From Micromonospora craniellae (GTDB taxonomy: Bacteria; Actinomycetota; Actinomycetes; Mycobacteriales; Micromonosporaceae): a stretch of DNA of 64,000 nucleotides. Under the pieces are notes generated by a model. The model saw only the letters and a program-made list of their open reading frames with translations. It was not told the origin of the DNA and ran no database searches. This document shows positions 48,845 to 57,335 of the stretch, in pieces. The position numbers and the translations under genes are program-made. Location of the stretch: NCBI RefSeq assembly GCF_014764405.1, contig NZ_CP061725.1, forward strand, positions 4,526,001 to 4,590,000, given 5' to 3'. Position 1 is the stretch's first letter. Every line of letters begins with the position of its first letter.

Positions 48845-49291
48845 TCAGGGGCAGACGCGCCACTCGTCGTTCTCGCGCAGCAGGCTGATCGACTCGGCCG
48901 TCTCGCCGCTGGCAGTCTCCAGGCGTACCGACGCGACGCCGGTGGTCCGGCCGTTGTCGGTGGAGACCCGCATCCCGGTGATGTCGTAGTCCACCAGTCG
49001 CGGCTGCGCCTGGCGCTGCCGGGCGAAATCGTCCGGGGTCACCTGGTCACGCTGCCGCTGGCAGAGAAGGTCGTAGGCGCGCTGGTGGTCGCCGTCCCGG
49101 ACGGCGTTAAGGTATTCGCTGGTGGCGCTACGGGCCGGGCCGACCGCGTCCTGCACGGTCCGGAAGAGGAAGAACCCACCGGCCGCACCGCCCAGGCAGC
49201 AGACCGCGACGACCACGCCCACCACGATGAGCACGATCCGCAGGGAGCGGCGGTTGTCACGGGGCGGGACCGGAGGCGGGTGGTACGTCAT
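48845..49291 (-). CDS. Membrane-anchored DUF4878-like protein
   Basis: The protein has 148 aa starting MTYHPPPVPPRDNRRS. One helix (residues about 17-42, RIVLIVVGVVVAVCCLGGAA) precedes an extracytoplasmic NTF2-like domain: ATSEYLNAVRDGDHQRAYDL followed by LCQRQRDQ, then a C-terminal SISLLRENDEWRVCP. The two Cys (LLCQ and WRVCP) may form a disulfide. The function is unknown. Start supported by a -10 box 7 nt upstream. Confidence 0.75.
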   Translation of the reverse strand: MTYHPPPVPPRDNRRSLRIVLIVVGVVVAVCCLGGAAGGFFLFRTVQDAVGPARSATSEYLNAVRDGDHQRAYDLLCQRQRDQVTPDDFARQRQAQPRLVDYDITGMRVSTDNGRTTGVASVRLETASGETAESISLLRENDEWRVCP

Positions 49292-49298
49292 GGAGGGC

Positions 49299-49304
49299 AG
49301 CGTA
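49299..49304 (-). promoter_or_regulatory. -10 box for the DUF4878-like gene, leaderless start
   Basis: TACGCT on the minus strand ends 7 nt before the ATG at 49291. Confidence 0.45.
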
Positions 49305-49343
49305 GATCCACTATGCAAGGCCAGGCCGTCCGCGTACGCGGGA

Positions 49344-49967
49344 TCAGACCCGGAAGCCGGCCTCCCGGGCGGCCTGGCGCTCCCGGCGTCGGTCCGCGCG
49401 TCGGCGCAGGAACCACGGCAGGTAGCACGCGAACGCGACCAGGAACACCAGCACCAGCACCGGCAGCACGATCGCCACCAGCGACATCACCACGCTGGTC
49501 GCGTCCTCGACGGTGCTCGCCACCGGGGCGCCGACACCGGCCGTGGTCGCGTTGATGACCGGGCGCGCGGCGGACTTTAGCAGGTGTACGCCGAGCGCGA
49601 TGAGCACCCCGACGACGACCGGCAGCCACTGGCCGCCGTCGGCGAAGAAACTGTCCGGGTCGCTGACCGTCACGGTCTCCGAGGCGGAGCCGGCGCCGAA
49701 GGCCAGCCCACCGGCGGTCGGGCGGACGACGGTCTGCACCAGGTCGTTGACGTGGTCCACCACCGGCACCTTGTCCGCGACGACCTCGACGACGAGCAGC
49801 ACCGCGAGGATGCCCAGCACCCAGTCGTTACCGAGCCACTGCCAGCCGCCGGGCAGGTCGATGACGCTGGTGAAGCGGGCCAACGCTCCCATCAGCAGCA
49901 GCGGGATGTAGGCGTTCAGCCCCGCCGAGGCGGCGAGGCCGGTACCGGTCAATACTTCGAGCACCAT
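49344..49967 (-). CDS. DUF4126 family membrane protein
   Basis: The protein has 207 aa. The N-terminal LTGTGLAASAGLNAYIPLLL and the later LVVEVVADKVPVVDHVNDLV match DUF4126. Four to five helices are followed by a basic C-terminal tail (RRRADRRRERQAAREAG). The function is unknown. It precedes the DUF4878-like gene on the same strand with a 52-bp gap. Confidence 0.85.
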   Translation of the reverse strand: MVLEVLTGTGLAASAGLNAYIPLLLMGALARFTSVIDLPGGWQWLGNDWVLGILAVLLVVEVVADKVPVVDHVNDLVQTVVRPTAGGLAFGAGSASETVTVSDPDSFFADGGQWLPVVVGVLIALGVHLLKSAARPVINATTAGVGAPVASTVEDATSVVMSLVAIVLPVLVLVFLVAFACYLPWFLRRRADRRRERQAAREAGFRV

Positions 49968-50023
49968 CTCAGCATGGCACCGGCACGCCAGTGGTGCTCG
50001 GCGGCGATGCCCGGCTGCTCCGC

Positions 50024-50035
50024 TACCCTCGTCGG
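50024..50035 (+). promoter_or_regulatory. nucS -10 box, leaderless start
   Basis: TACCCT at 50024-50029 ends 6 nt before the GTG at 50036. This supports the GTG over the more upstream in-frame start at 49991. Confidence 0.55.
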
Positions 50036-50695
50036 GTGCGGTTGGTGATTGCGAAATGCTCGGTGGACTATGTCGGACGGCTCTCGGCCCACCTGCCGCC
50101 GGCCACCCGGCTGCTGATGGTGAAGGCGGACGGATCGGTGTCGATCCACGCCGACGACCGGGCCTACAAGCCGTTGAACTGGATGAGCCCGCCCTGCCGG
50201 CTGGAGGAGGCGCCCGGGGTGTGGCGGGTGGTCAACAAGGCCGGTGAGGAACTGCGCATCACCCTGGAGGAGATCTTCCAGGACACCTCGTACGACCTGG
50301 GTGTCGACCCGGGACTACGCAAGGACGGGGTGGAGGCGCACCTGCAGGAGTTGCTGGCCGCCAACCCGGCGACCCTGGGCGAGGGCTACACGCTGGTCCG
50401 CCGCGAGTACATGACCGCCATCGGGCCGGTCGACCTGCTCTGCCGGGACGCCGACCAGGGCGCGGTCGCGGTCGAGGTGAAGCGTCGGGGCGAGATCGAC
50501 GGCGTCGAGCAGCTCACCCGTTACCTCGAACTGCTCAACCGCGATCCGCTGCTCGCACCGGTGGCCGGCGTCTTCGCCGCGCAGGAGATCAAGCCGCAGG
50601 CCCGGGTGCTCGCCAGGGACCGCGGCATCCGCTGCGTGGTGGTCGACTACGACCGGCTGCGCGGCATCGAACGCGACGAGTTGACCCTCTTCTGA
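50036..50695 (+). CDS. nucS: Mismatch-specific endonuclease NucS/EndoMS
   Basis: The protein has 219 aa beginning MRLVIAKCSVDYVGRLSAHL. It is the actinobacterial replacement for MutS-MutL: it cuts both strands at G-T, G-G and T-T mismatches. Residues 1-115 are the DNA-binding and dimerisation part. The nuclease core has D133 (PVDLLC), E147 and K149 (VEVKR) as D-ExK. The C-terminus DELTLF matches a beta-clamp-binding motif. The M. tuberculosis orthologue (Rv1321) has the same neighbourhood. Confidence 0.96.
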   Translation: MRLVIAKCSVDYVGRLSAHLPPATRLLMVKADGSVSIHADDRAYKPLNWMSPPCRLEEAPGVWRVVNKAGEELRITLEEIFQDTSYDLGVDPGLRKDGVEAHLQELLAANPATLGEGYTLVRREYMTAIGPVDLLCRDADQGAVAVEVKRRGEIDGVEQLTRYLELLNRDPLLAPVAGVFAAQEIKPQARVLARDRGIRCVVVDYDRLRGIERDELTLF

Positions 50696-50763
50696 CGGTC
50701 GGGCTTCTGGCGGTCGGGCCGGAACTCCGTCGGCCACCGATCGTCCCGCGACCGGCCGTGCGG

Positions 50764-51438
50764 TCAGGCACGTTGGCGAGGGATCGTGGTGCGGACCGCG
50801 ATCAGCGACTTCGGCAGGCCACCGACCCGCTCCACCAGGATGCGGGACTGCGGGAAGTAGTGCCGCATCTGGGACCGGTCCAACAGTTCGGTCCAGAGCA
50901 CCTGATGGATGGCCGCGTCGTGGGTGCGGGTGGCCTTGTGCCCGAGTGGCCAGCGTCGGGCGACCGCGGTGCGCAGGCGGACCGGCAGGAACTGCATGCC
51001 CGGGGCGATCCAGTGCGGCTCGATCGGGAAGTAGCGGTACGGCGTCTGCACCCAGTGCCGCTCGCCCAGGGTGTGCACCGCCTCGGCGAACCGCAGCCGG
51101 CGCTCGTGTCCACCCACGTGTTCCAGCACTGAGTTGGAGAACACCAGGTCGTAGCGGCGCTTGGCGATGCGGGCCGGCAGGTCGCAGGCATCGGCCTGGT
51201 CGACCTCGGCCCAGTCGGGCACCTCGGCGGTGGGTCGTTCCAGATTGACCACGTGTACGCGGGCGGGCCGGACGGTCGCGCGGGTCCAGGTGCCGAGGCG
51301 TCCACCGAGGTCGATCACGTGCATCTCGGACAGGCGCGGAAATGTCCGGATCAGCCATTCGGCGCGGCGCTGGCGTTGCCGCGCGCTCCATGAGCCGTCC
51401 TTGTCGACGAGATGGAATCGCAATCGATGGGGGCGCAT
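50764..51438 (-). CDS. Class I SAM-dependent methyltransferase
   Basis: The protein has 224 aa. The SAM-binding loop is VIDLGGRLGTWTRATV. VHVVNLERPTAE follows as the ribose-binding strand, and LVFSNSVLEHVGGHERR is the post-motif typical of UbiE/Methyltransf_11 enzymes. The remainder (VQTPYRYFPIEPHWIAPG) is conserved among glycan or lipid methyltransferases, but I cannot assign a substrate. It is monocistronic and convergent with nucS. Confidence 0.85.
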   Translation of the reverse strand: MRPHRLRFHLVDKDGSWSARQRQRRAEWLIRTFPRLSEMHVIDLGGRLGTWTRATVRPARVHVVNLERPTAEVPDWAEVDQADACDLPARIAKRRYDLVFSNSVLEHVGGHERRLRFAEAVHTLGERHWVQTPYRYFPIEPHWIAPGMQFLPVRLRTAVARRWPLGHKATRTHDAAIHQVLWTELLDRSQMRHYFPQSRILVERVGGLPKSLIAVRTTIPRQRA

Positions 51439-51541
51439 TTAACGCAATGTACCGTCGCGGCTACCGACGCTAAACCTCCGTCTCGGATCGAAGCTGACGA
51501 TGATCGGGTTTCCGACAGTGGCGGGTCCCGGACCCGCGCGG

Positions 51542-53038
51542 TCACCTGCCGTAGAGCATCTTGACCGCTTTGACGAGACGGGCCACGTCAGCGGGGGTGC
51601 GGTCGAACGTGGTCGAGGGCAGCAGCGTCCGGCCCCGGCGACGGGTCACCGCCTTGGCCCGGCCGAACTCGCGCAACCCGTCCTCGCCGTGGATACGGCC
51701 GAACCCCGACTCGCCGACCCCGCCGAACGGCAGGGTGGACATCCCGGCGAAGGTGAGCGCCGAGTTGATCGACGCCATGCCGGAGCGCAGCCGTCGGGCG
51801 ATGGCCACCGCCCGACGCCGTCCGAAGACCGAACCGCCCAGCCCGTACGGCAGGGCGTTGGCCCGGGCGAGTGCCTCGTCCGCGTCCCGTACCCGGTTGA
51901 CGGTCAGCGTCGGGCCGAAGGTCTCCTCGCGGACGGCGACGGAGTCCTCCGGCACGTTCACCAGCACCGTCGGGTGCGCGTACGGCGGTCGTACCGCGTC
52001 CCGTCCGCCGAGGGCGGCCCGTCCGCCCCGGGACAGCGCGTCGTCGATGTGCCGGCGGATGACGTCGAGCTGGCTGGGCATGGTGATCGGGCCGACGTCG
52101 GCGCCGTCCGGGCCCACGCTGAGTCGGCCCGCGCGTGCGACCACCTTGTCGAGGAAGGCGTCGAAGACCGGCTCCACCGCGTAGACCCGTTCGATGCCGA
52201 TGCAGGTCTGCCCGGCGTTGGTCATCGCACCCCAGACGGCGGCCTCGGCGGCGGCGTCCAGGTCGGCGTCCACGTCGACGATCATCGCGTCCTTGCCGCC
52301 GGCCTCCAGCAGCACCGGGGTCAACGACTCGGCGCAGGCCGCCATCACCTTCTTGGCGGTCGCCGTGGAGCCGGTGAAGGCGACTTTGTCCACCCCGGAG
52401 CGGCACAGTGCCGCACCCACGTCGCCGAGCCCGTGCACCGTGGTGAAGACCGGCTGCTCGGGCACCACCTCGGCGAACGAGTCGACCAGCCACTGGCCGG
52501 CCACCGGGGTGTACTCGCTCGGCTTGAGGACCACCGCGTTGCCGGCGGCCAGCGCGTACGCGGCGGAGCCGACCGGGGTGAAGACGGGATAGTTCCAGGG
52601 GCCGATCACCCCGACCACCCCGTACGGCTGGTATTCCAGATGGGCCGAGAACTCGGCCAGGATGAGCCGGGAACGGACCCGGCGGGCGCCGAGCACCCGG
52701 CGGGCGTTGTTCGCGGCCCAGTCGACGTGCTCGACGGCGGACACGACCTCGACCAGCGCGTCGGCGACCGGCTTGCCGCCCTCGGCGTGGACCAGTTCCG
52801 CCAGCGTCTCCATCCGCTGCGCGAGCAGCCGTCGCCAGCGCAGCAGCCGCTCACGCCGCCCGTCGAAGCCGAGCCCGGCCCACCACAGGCCGGCGGCGCG
52901 GGCGTGGGCGACGGCGCGCTCGATGTCCACTCCGGTGGCGACCGGTACGCGGCCCGCCTCGTCGTCCGTCGCCGGGCTGGTCGAGATCAGGTGGTCGCCC
53001 TCGATCACGGGGGTGCCGGGGTGATGCACAGCCGTCAT
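51542..53038 (-). CDS. Aldehyde dehydrogenase (succinate-semialdehyde-type)
   Basis: The protein has 498 aa. NAD(P)-dependent aldehyde oxidation. GVIGPWNYPVFTPVGSAAYA and NAVVLKPSEYTPV form the cofactor site. FTGSTATAKKVMAACAESLT is followed by E245 (LLEAGGKDAMIV) and the nucleophile C279 (NAGQTCIGIERVY). The C-terminus has FGGVGESGFGRIHGEDGLRE. Catalytic residues are complete. The natural substrate is uncertain. Confidence 0.93.
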   Translation of the reverse strand: MTAVHHPGTPVIEGDHLISTSPATDDEAGRVPVATGVDIERAVAHARAAGLWWAGLGFDGRRERLLRWRRLLAQRMETLAELVHAEGGKPVADALVEVVSAVEHVDWAANNARRVLGARRVRSRLILAEFSAHLEYQPYGVVGVIGPWNYPVFTPVGSAAYALAAGNAVVLKPSEYTPVAGQWLVDSFAEVVPEQPVFTTVHGLGDVGAALCRSGVDKVAFTGSTATAKKVMAACAESLTPVLLEAGGKDAMIVDVDADLDAAAEAAVWGAMTNAGQTCIGIERVYAVEPVFDAFLDKVVARAGRLSVGPDGADVGPITMPSQLDVIRRHIDDALSRGGRAALGGRDAVRPPYAHPTVLVNVPEDSVAVREETFGPTLTVNRVRDADEALARANALPYGLGGSVFGRRRAVAIARRLRSGMASINSALTFAGMSTLPFGGVGESGFGRIHGEDGLREFGRAKAVTRRRGRTLLPSTTFDRTPADVARLVKAVKMLYGR

Positions 53039-53044
53039 GGCGGA

Positions 53045-53050
53045 AGTCTA
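53045..53050 (-). promoter_or_regulatory. Aldehyde dehydrogenase -10 box, leaderless start
   Basis: TAGACT on the minus strand ends 6 nt before the ATG at 53038. Confidence 0.55.
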
Positions 53051-53290
53051 GACCTGAAAATTACTCACTGGTAGGGGAGCGGAGTGAGGCTGAACCGGTT
53101 GGGCGGTGGATGGTTGAATCGGACTGAGCAGCAGTTTTCGCCGGGAGGCCGGTGCCCTGTCCACCGAAAGGGCCGAACGGAAGGTGTCCGGCCGGTTACT
53201 CGGTGATGACTGGCCGGGTGGTGGAGGTGGCCGCCCGGTGGTGGCAGGCTGACGCGGGGGTGGCCGCGCGGGGTGGAGGTCCGACTGTCC

Positions 53291-53716
53291 ATGAAGGAAC
53301 ATCCGCAACTGATGCCGCTGCTGACGGTGGCCGCCGGACCCATGCGTGGGCTCGGGTTCCGGCTGCGTCGCCAGCCGCAGGTGATAGGCCGCGACCCGGC
53401 GGTCGACATCGTCGTACACGACCCGCACCTGAGCCGCCGGCACGCCGAGATCTGGCTGGCCGGCGAGGGAGTGTCCCTGGTGGACCTCGGTTCGACCAAC
53501 GGCACCTGGGTGAACGAACGCCGGATCACCGGACTTACCCGGCTCAGTGACGGCGACGTGATCCGGATCGGTCGCACCGACCTGCGGTTCTTCGACCCCG
53601 GTGTGGCCCGCACCGATCCGGTGGGATTCAGTTTCGGGGTGCCGCGCCAGGAACGGCGGCCGACCCTTCCGCTGCCGGTCGCCCCGTCCAGGCCCGCCAT
53701 CACCGGCGGTTCCTGA
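53291..53716 (+). CDS. FHA domain protein
   Basis: The protein has 141 aa from ATG 53291; an in-frame GTG at 53273 is an alternative. The single FHA domain (about 15-105) has VIGRDPAVDIVVHDPHLSRR-HAEIW and DLGSTNGTWVNERRI, with the Gly-Arg, Ser, His and Asn that bind phosphothreonine. The C-terminal 35 residues are Pro/Arg-rich. It probably reads Ser/Thr kinase phosphorylation, but no kinase gene lies nearby. The preceding 250 bp shows no other feature. Confidence 0.88.
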   Translation: MKEHPQLMPLLTVAAGPMRGLGFRLRRQPQVIGRDPAVDIVVHDPHLSRRHAEIWLAGEGVSLVDLGSTNGTWVNERRITGLTRLSDGDVIRIGRTDLRFFDPGVARTDPVGFSFGVPRQERRPTLPLPVAPSRPAITGGS

Positions 53717-53846
53717 CCTGTTCCCAGACGCGGTGACAAACCCCACCGCGTCTGGACAGGCCCGAGCCACGTGGCAGACTCGCGCGCATGACCTGAGCGG
53801 CCGTTAACGTCCGGTCGCCGGTATCGCGGATAAGGGGAGGCCGGGC

Positions 53847-55625
53847 GTGGCGCGCGAGTTCACCAGCGTGGGTGTGGTGGGTCTGGGCACCATGGGTGCC
53901 GGCATCGTCGAGGTCTTCGCCCGCAGCGGCGTCGACGTGGTCGCCGTCGAGATCACCGACACCGCTCTGGAGCGTGGCCGGGCCACCCTGAGCGGCTCGA
54001 CCGACCGGGCCGTGGCCAAGGGCCGGCTCGCCGCCGCCGACCGGGACGCCCTGCTCGGCCGGGTCACCTTCGCCGTCGGGCTGGACGCGTTGCACGCGGT
54101 CGACCTGGTGATCGAGGCGGTGCCCGAGCGCCTCGACCTGAAGCGCCGGCTCTTCGCCGACCTAGACCGGATCTGCAAGCCCGAGGCCGTCCTCGCCACC
54201 AACACCTCCTCGTTGAGCGTCACCGAGATCGCGGTCGCCACCGGTCGACCCGACCAGGTGATCGGCATCCACTTCTTCAACCCGGCGCCGGTGATGAAGC
54301 TGGTCGAGGTCGTGCGGACGGTGGTCACCGCCGACGACGTGGTGGCCGACGTGGAGGCGCTCTGCGCGCGGCTCGGCAAGGTCGGCGTCACCATCGGCGA
54401 CCGCGCCGGGTTCGTCGCCAACGCGCTGCTGTTCGGCTACCTCAACCACGCCGTCGCGATGGTCGAGGCACGGTACGCGACCCGCGAGGACATCGACGTC
54501 GCGATGAAGCTCGGCTGCGGACTGCCGATGGGCCCGCTGGCCCTGATGGACCTGATCGGGCTGGACACGTCGTACGAGGTCCTGGACACCATGTACCGCC
54601 GTGGTGGCCGGGACCGCCGCCACGCCCCGGCGCCGCTGCTGCGGCAGATGGTGACCGCCGGTCTGCTCGGGCGGAAATCGGGCCGGGGCTTCTACACGTA
54701 CGAGCGGCCCGGTTCATCGAAGGTCGTACCCGACGCGCAGACGCCGGCACCGGCGCCGGAGACGCCCACCGACCCGGTGCGCGCCGTCGGCGTGGCCGGA
54801 GCGGGCGCGTCAGCGCACCGGCTTGTCGCGGTCTTCGCCGCCGCCGGATACCAGGTCGCCGCGGTCGGCCCCGAATTCGAGGATCCCGCGACGGCTGGCG
54901 CGGCGGTACGGACCGCGCTGGCTGAGAACGTGGGCCAGGACCGGCTCGGCGAGGCCGACCGCGACGCCGCCCTCGCCCGGATCACCTGGTCGACGGCGTC
55001 GGCCGCACTGGCCGACGCCGACCTGCTGGTCGAGGCGGTGGCCGACGATCTCGACGTCAAGAAGGCGCTCCTCACCGAGTTGGACGCAGTCTGCAAGCCG
55101 GGCGCGGTGCTGGCGACCACCACCTCCGCGCTGCCGGTGATCGAGCTGGCGATGGCCACCGGACGCCCGGCCGACGTGGTGGGCCTGCACTTCGTCCACC
55201 CCGGCGCGGCGGCGCCGCTGGTCGAGATCGTGCGGACCATCCGGACCTCGGACCAGGCCGTGGACACCGCGCGGGCGGTCTGCGCCACGCTGGGCCGGAC
55301 CGGGGTGGTCTGCGACGACCGGGCCGGTTTCCTGGTCAACGCGCTGCTGTTCCCGTACCTCAACGACGCGGTCCGGATGCTGGAGGCCGGTTACGCCGGC
55401 ACCGACGACGTGGACCACGCGATGACGCTCGGCTGCGGCTACCCGACCGGCCCGTTCGCACTGCTCGACGCGGTCGGACTGGACGTGGCGTTGGCCATCC
55501 AGCGACGGCTCTACCGGGAACTGCGCGACCCCGGCTTCGCCCCCGCCCCACTGCTGGAACAACTCGTCACGGCCGGTCACCTTGGCCACCGCACCGGACG
55601 CGGCTTCCGCGACCTCCCCGGATGA
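53847..55625 (+). CDS. Tandem 3-hydroxyacyl-CoA dehydrogenase
   Basis: The protein has 592 aa made of two 3-hydroxybutyryl-CoA dehydrogenase modules, residues 1-290 and 310-592, joined by a Pro/Ala linker. Module 1 is complete: GVVGLGTMGAGIVEVFARSG, NTSSLSVTEIA, GIHFFNPAPVMKLVEVV. Module 2 has GVAGAGASAHRLVAVFAAAG, in which the last Gly of GxGxxG is replaced, but keeps GLHFVHPGAAAPLVEIV with the catalytic His. The arrangement resembles the PaaH/PaaC-like long enzymes of actinomycetes. GGGGAGG precedes the start region. It ends directly at palindrome copy 3. Confidence 0.92.
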   Translation: MAREFTSVGVVGLGTMGAGIVEVFARSGVDVVAVEITDTALERGRATLSGSTDRAVAKGRLAAADRDALLGRVTFAVGLDALHAVDLVIEAVPERLDLKRRLFADLDRICKPEAVLATNTSSLSVTEIAVATGRPDQVIGIHFFNPAPVMKLVEVVRTVVTADDVVADVEALCARLGKVGVTIGDRAGFVANALLFGYLNHAVAMVEARYATREDIDVAMKLGCGLPMGPLALMDLIGLDTSYEVLDTMYRRGGRDRRHAPAPLLRQMVTAGLLGRKSGRGFYTYERPGSSKVVPDAQTPAPAPETPTDPVRAVGVAGAGASAHRLVAVFAAAGYQVAAVGPEFEDPATAGAAVRTALAENVGQDRLGEADRDAALARITWSTASAALADADLLVEAVADDLDVKKALLTELDAVCKPGAVLATTTSALPVIELAMATGRPADVVGLHFVHPGAAAPLVEIVRTIRTSDQAVDTARAVCATLGRTGVVCDDRAGFLVNALLFPYLNDAVRMLEAGYAGTDDVDHAMTLGCGYPTGPFALLDAVGLDVALAIQRRLYRELRDPGFAPAPLLEQLVTAGHLGHRTGRGFRDLPG

Positions 55626-55679
55626 AAGGAAGGGTCCCCTGCTAACGCCTCCGGTAGAGGAAGGGTCCCCTCCTTGCAC
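55626..55679. repeat. Stop-codon-linked palindrome, degenerate copy 3
   Basis: It starts on the base after the TGA of the dehydrogenase gene. AGGAAGGGTCCCCT occurs at 55627-55640 and again directly at 55658-55671. The outer AAGGA and TCCTT ends still pair. The GCTAACGCCT loop sequence is kept. Confidence 0.8.
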
Positions 55680-55722
55680 GCAACGCGGGCCGGCCGGCGG
55701 GAAGCGCGGTGCCATCCGGCCT

Positions 55723-55735
55723 TACGCTGGGTGAC
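55723..55735 (+). promoter_or_regulatory. -10 box of the 55736 gene, leaderless start
   Basis: TACGCT at 55723-55728 ends 7 nt before the GTG at 55736. Confidence 0.5.
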
Positions 55736-56062
55736 GTGAGCCCTCGTCGCAACCGTCCCCGCCGTGACGACGACACGCGTCTGGACGCCGAACGCGCCCG
55801 GCACGGAGTCGCCTCGGTGCAGCAGTGGCGGGACGGCGACTGGCAGGTACGTGCGATCAGCGGCGGTGGGTCGACCAAGACGTACCGCTGCCCCGGCTGC
55901 GACCAGGAGATCCGGCCCGGCGTGGCGCATCTGGTCGCCTGGCCGGCCGACGACCGGGGCGACCTGACCGACCGGCGGCACTGGCACACCGGCTGCTGGC
56001 GCGCCCGGGACCGGCGGGCACCGGGGATCCAGCGCGGCCGGAGCGCCCCTCGTCACCGCTGA
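55736..56062 (+). CDS. Small zinc-ribbon-like conserved actinobacterial protein
   Basis: The protein has 108 aa from GTG 55736. A basic N-terminus (SPRRNRPRRDDD) precedes a conserved core with STKTYRCPGCDQEIRPGVAH and, after 25 residues, DRRHWHTGCWRARDRR. C-x2-C plus H/C downstream suggests a zinc site. Streptomyces has near-identical small proteins, sometimes labelled ATP/GTP-binding without basis. The function is unknown. The next gene starts 94 bp later on the same strand. Confidence 0.78.
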   Translation: MSPRRNRPRRDDDTRLDAERARHGVASVQQWRDGDWQVRAISGGGSTKTYRCPGCDQEIRPGVAHLVAWPADDRGDLTDRRHWHTGCWRARDRRAPGIQRGRSAPRHR

Positions 56063-56155
56063 ACGTCGGCCCGCGCTCGTCGCGCGTACCCGCTGCTTCG
56101 GCGATCTTTGTCACCTGGCCGCGCGGCCGGCGCGGTGGGACGGGAGGATGGAAGG

Positions 56156-56965
56156 GTGAGTGCACCCATTCGCGCGTCGTCGATCCTGCCCGGTCGCCGG
56201 GACGACATCGAGCTGCACACCGCGGACGGACTGCGGCTGGTCGGCGAGCTGGCCCGCCCGGCCGACCGGGAGCCGGCGGCCACCCTGGTCTGCCTGCACC
56301 CGCTGCCCACCCACGGCGGGATGATGGACAGCCACGTGCTCCGCAAGGCCGCCTGGCGGCTGCCCGCGCTGGCCGACCTGGCCGTGCTCCGGTTTAACAC
56401 CCGGGGCACCAGCAGCGTACGCGGCACCAGCGAGGGCAGCTTCGACTCGGCCGTCGGCGAGCGGTACGACGTAGCCGCCGCCATCGAGTACGCCGAGTTC
56501 CACGAGCTGCCGAACATCTGGCTGCTGGGCTGGTCGTTCGGCACCGACCTGGTGCTCAAGTACGGCGGAGACCCGGCCGTGTCCGGCGCGATCCTGCTCT
56601 CCCCGCCGCTGCGCTTCTCCGAGGCGGGCGACCTGGACCACTGGGCTTCCTCGGGCCGACCGCTGACCGCCCTGGTGCCGGAGTTCGACGACTACCTACG
56701 TCCCGAGCAGGCCCGCGAGCGGTTCGCCGCAGTGCCGCAGGCCGAGGTCGTCGGGGTACCTGGGGCGAAGCACCTGTGGGTCGGGGACGCCGAGACGGTG
56801 CTGGACGAGGTGGTCCGGCGGGTCAACCCGGCGGTGCCGGTGCCGCTGCCGACGACCTGGGACGGCCCGATGGAGACCGGCGACGCCAGCGCGTACGCCG
56901 ACCGCACGGTGGCCGCCTTCGCCGACACCCCGGTTCCCGGCCCGGAGCAGCGTCGGGCCGACTGA
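56156..56965 (+). CDS. Alpha/beta hydrolase
   Basis: The protein has 269 aa from GTG 56156, with GGAGG nine nt upstream. The fold is marked by TLVCLHPLPTHGGMMDSHVL (oxyanion region), FNTRGTSSVRGTSEGSFDS and the nucleophile elbow LLGWSFGTDLVLK (S127). VPGAKHLWVGD carries the probable catalytic His near residue 218. It resembles the YfbR/CocE-like short hydrolases with an HPxPxxGG motif. The substrate is unknown. Confidence 0.85.
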   Translation: MSAPIRASSILPGRRDDIELHTADGLRLVGELARPADREPAATLVCLHPLPTHGGMMDSHVLRKAAWRLPALADLAVLRFNTRGTSSVRGTSEGSFDSAVGERYDVAAAIEYAEFHELPNIWLLGWSFGTDLVLKYGGDPAVSGAILLSPPLRFSEAGDLDHWASSGRPLTALVPEFDDYLRPEQARERFAAVPQAEVVGVPGAKHLWVGDAETVLDEVVRRVNPAVPVPLPTTWDGPMETGDASAYADRTVAAFADTPVPGPEQRRAD

Positions 56966-57065
56966 GCCCCGCCCGACCCGTCGGCCGCTCCACGATTCCC
57001 CGCTTCCAGGGTTTCCTGGTCTCGGCCGGGGTCGGTTGCTCCTGCGGCGACCACCCGGTTGCCGG

Positions 57066-57206
57066 TCAGCGGCGGTCCTGGCGGGGGATCACCACCTCGC
57101 GCAGGATGAGCTGGATCGCGGCGACCGTCGGGATGGCGGTCAGCGCGCCGATCAGGGACACCCCGAGGAGTGCGGCGACCAGCGCGGCCACCTCGTTGAC
57201 GTGCAC
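57066..57206 (-). pseudogene. AI-2E family transporter, C-terminal remnant
   Basis: About 46 codons read VHVNEVAALVAALLGVSLIG then ALTAIPTVAAIQLILREVVI and PRQDRR-stop. This resembles the last membrane helix of AI-2E/PerM family transporters. No upstream homologous frame exists, so the gene has been deleted apart from its end. The rest of the 370-bp gap from 56966 to 57335 shows nothing I can identify. Confidence 0.55.
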
Positions 57207-57335
57207 CGACCGACGCAGGGGTCGGCGTTCGACGTCACCGCCGTGCGCTCGCTCGGCGAGGGAGTCGATGTGCAGTCAGTGGTACCGGTGCCCGGCTCAC
57301 GCTGAGTGCCGGGCACCGGAGACCGTGCGATCGGC

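Noticed and set aside
50764..53038. Secondary-metabolite cluster (methyltransferase plus aldehyde dehydrogenase)
   Set aside because: No core biosynthetic enzyme is near, and both genes appear monocistronic.
57036..57305. Plus-strand 89-codon frame ending VDVQSVVPVPGSR
   Set aside because: No RBS or recognisable domain; it overlaps the transporter remnant on the other strand.
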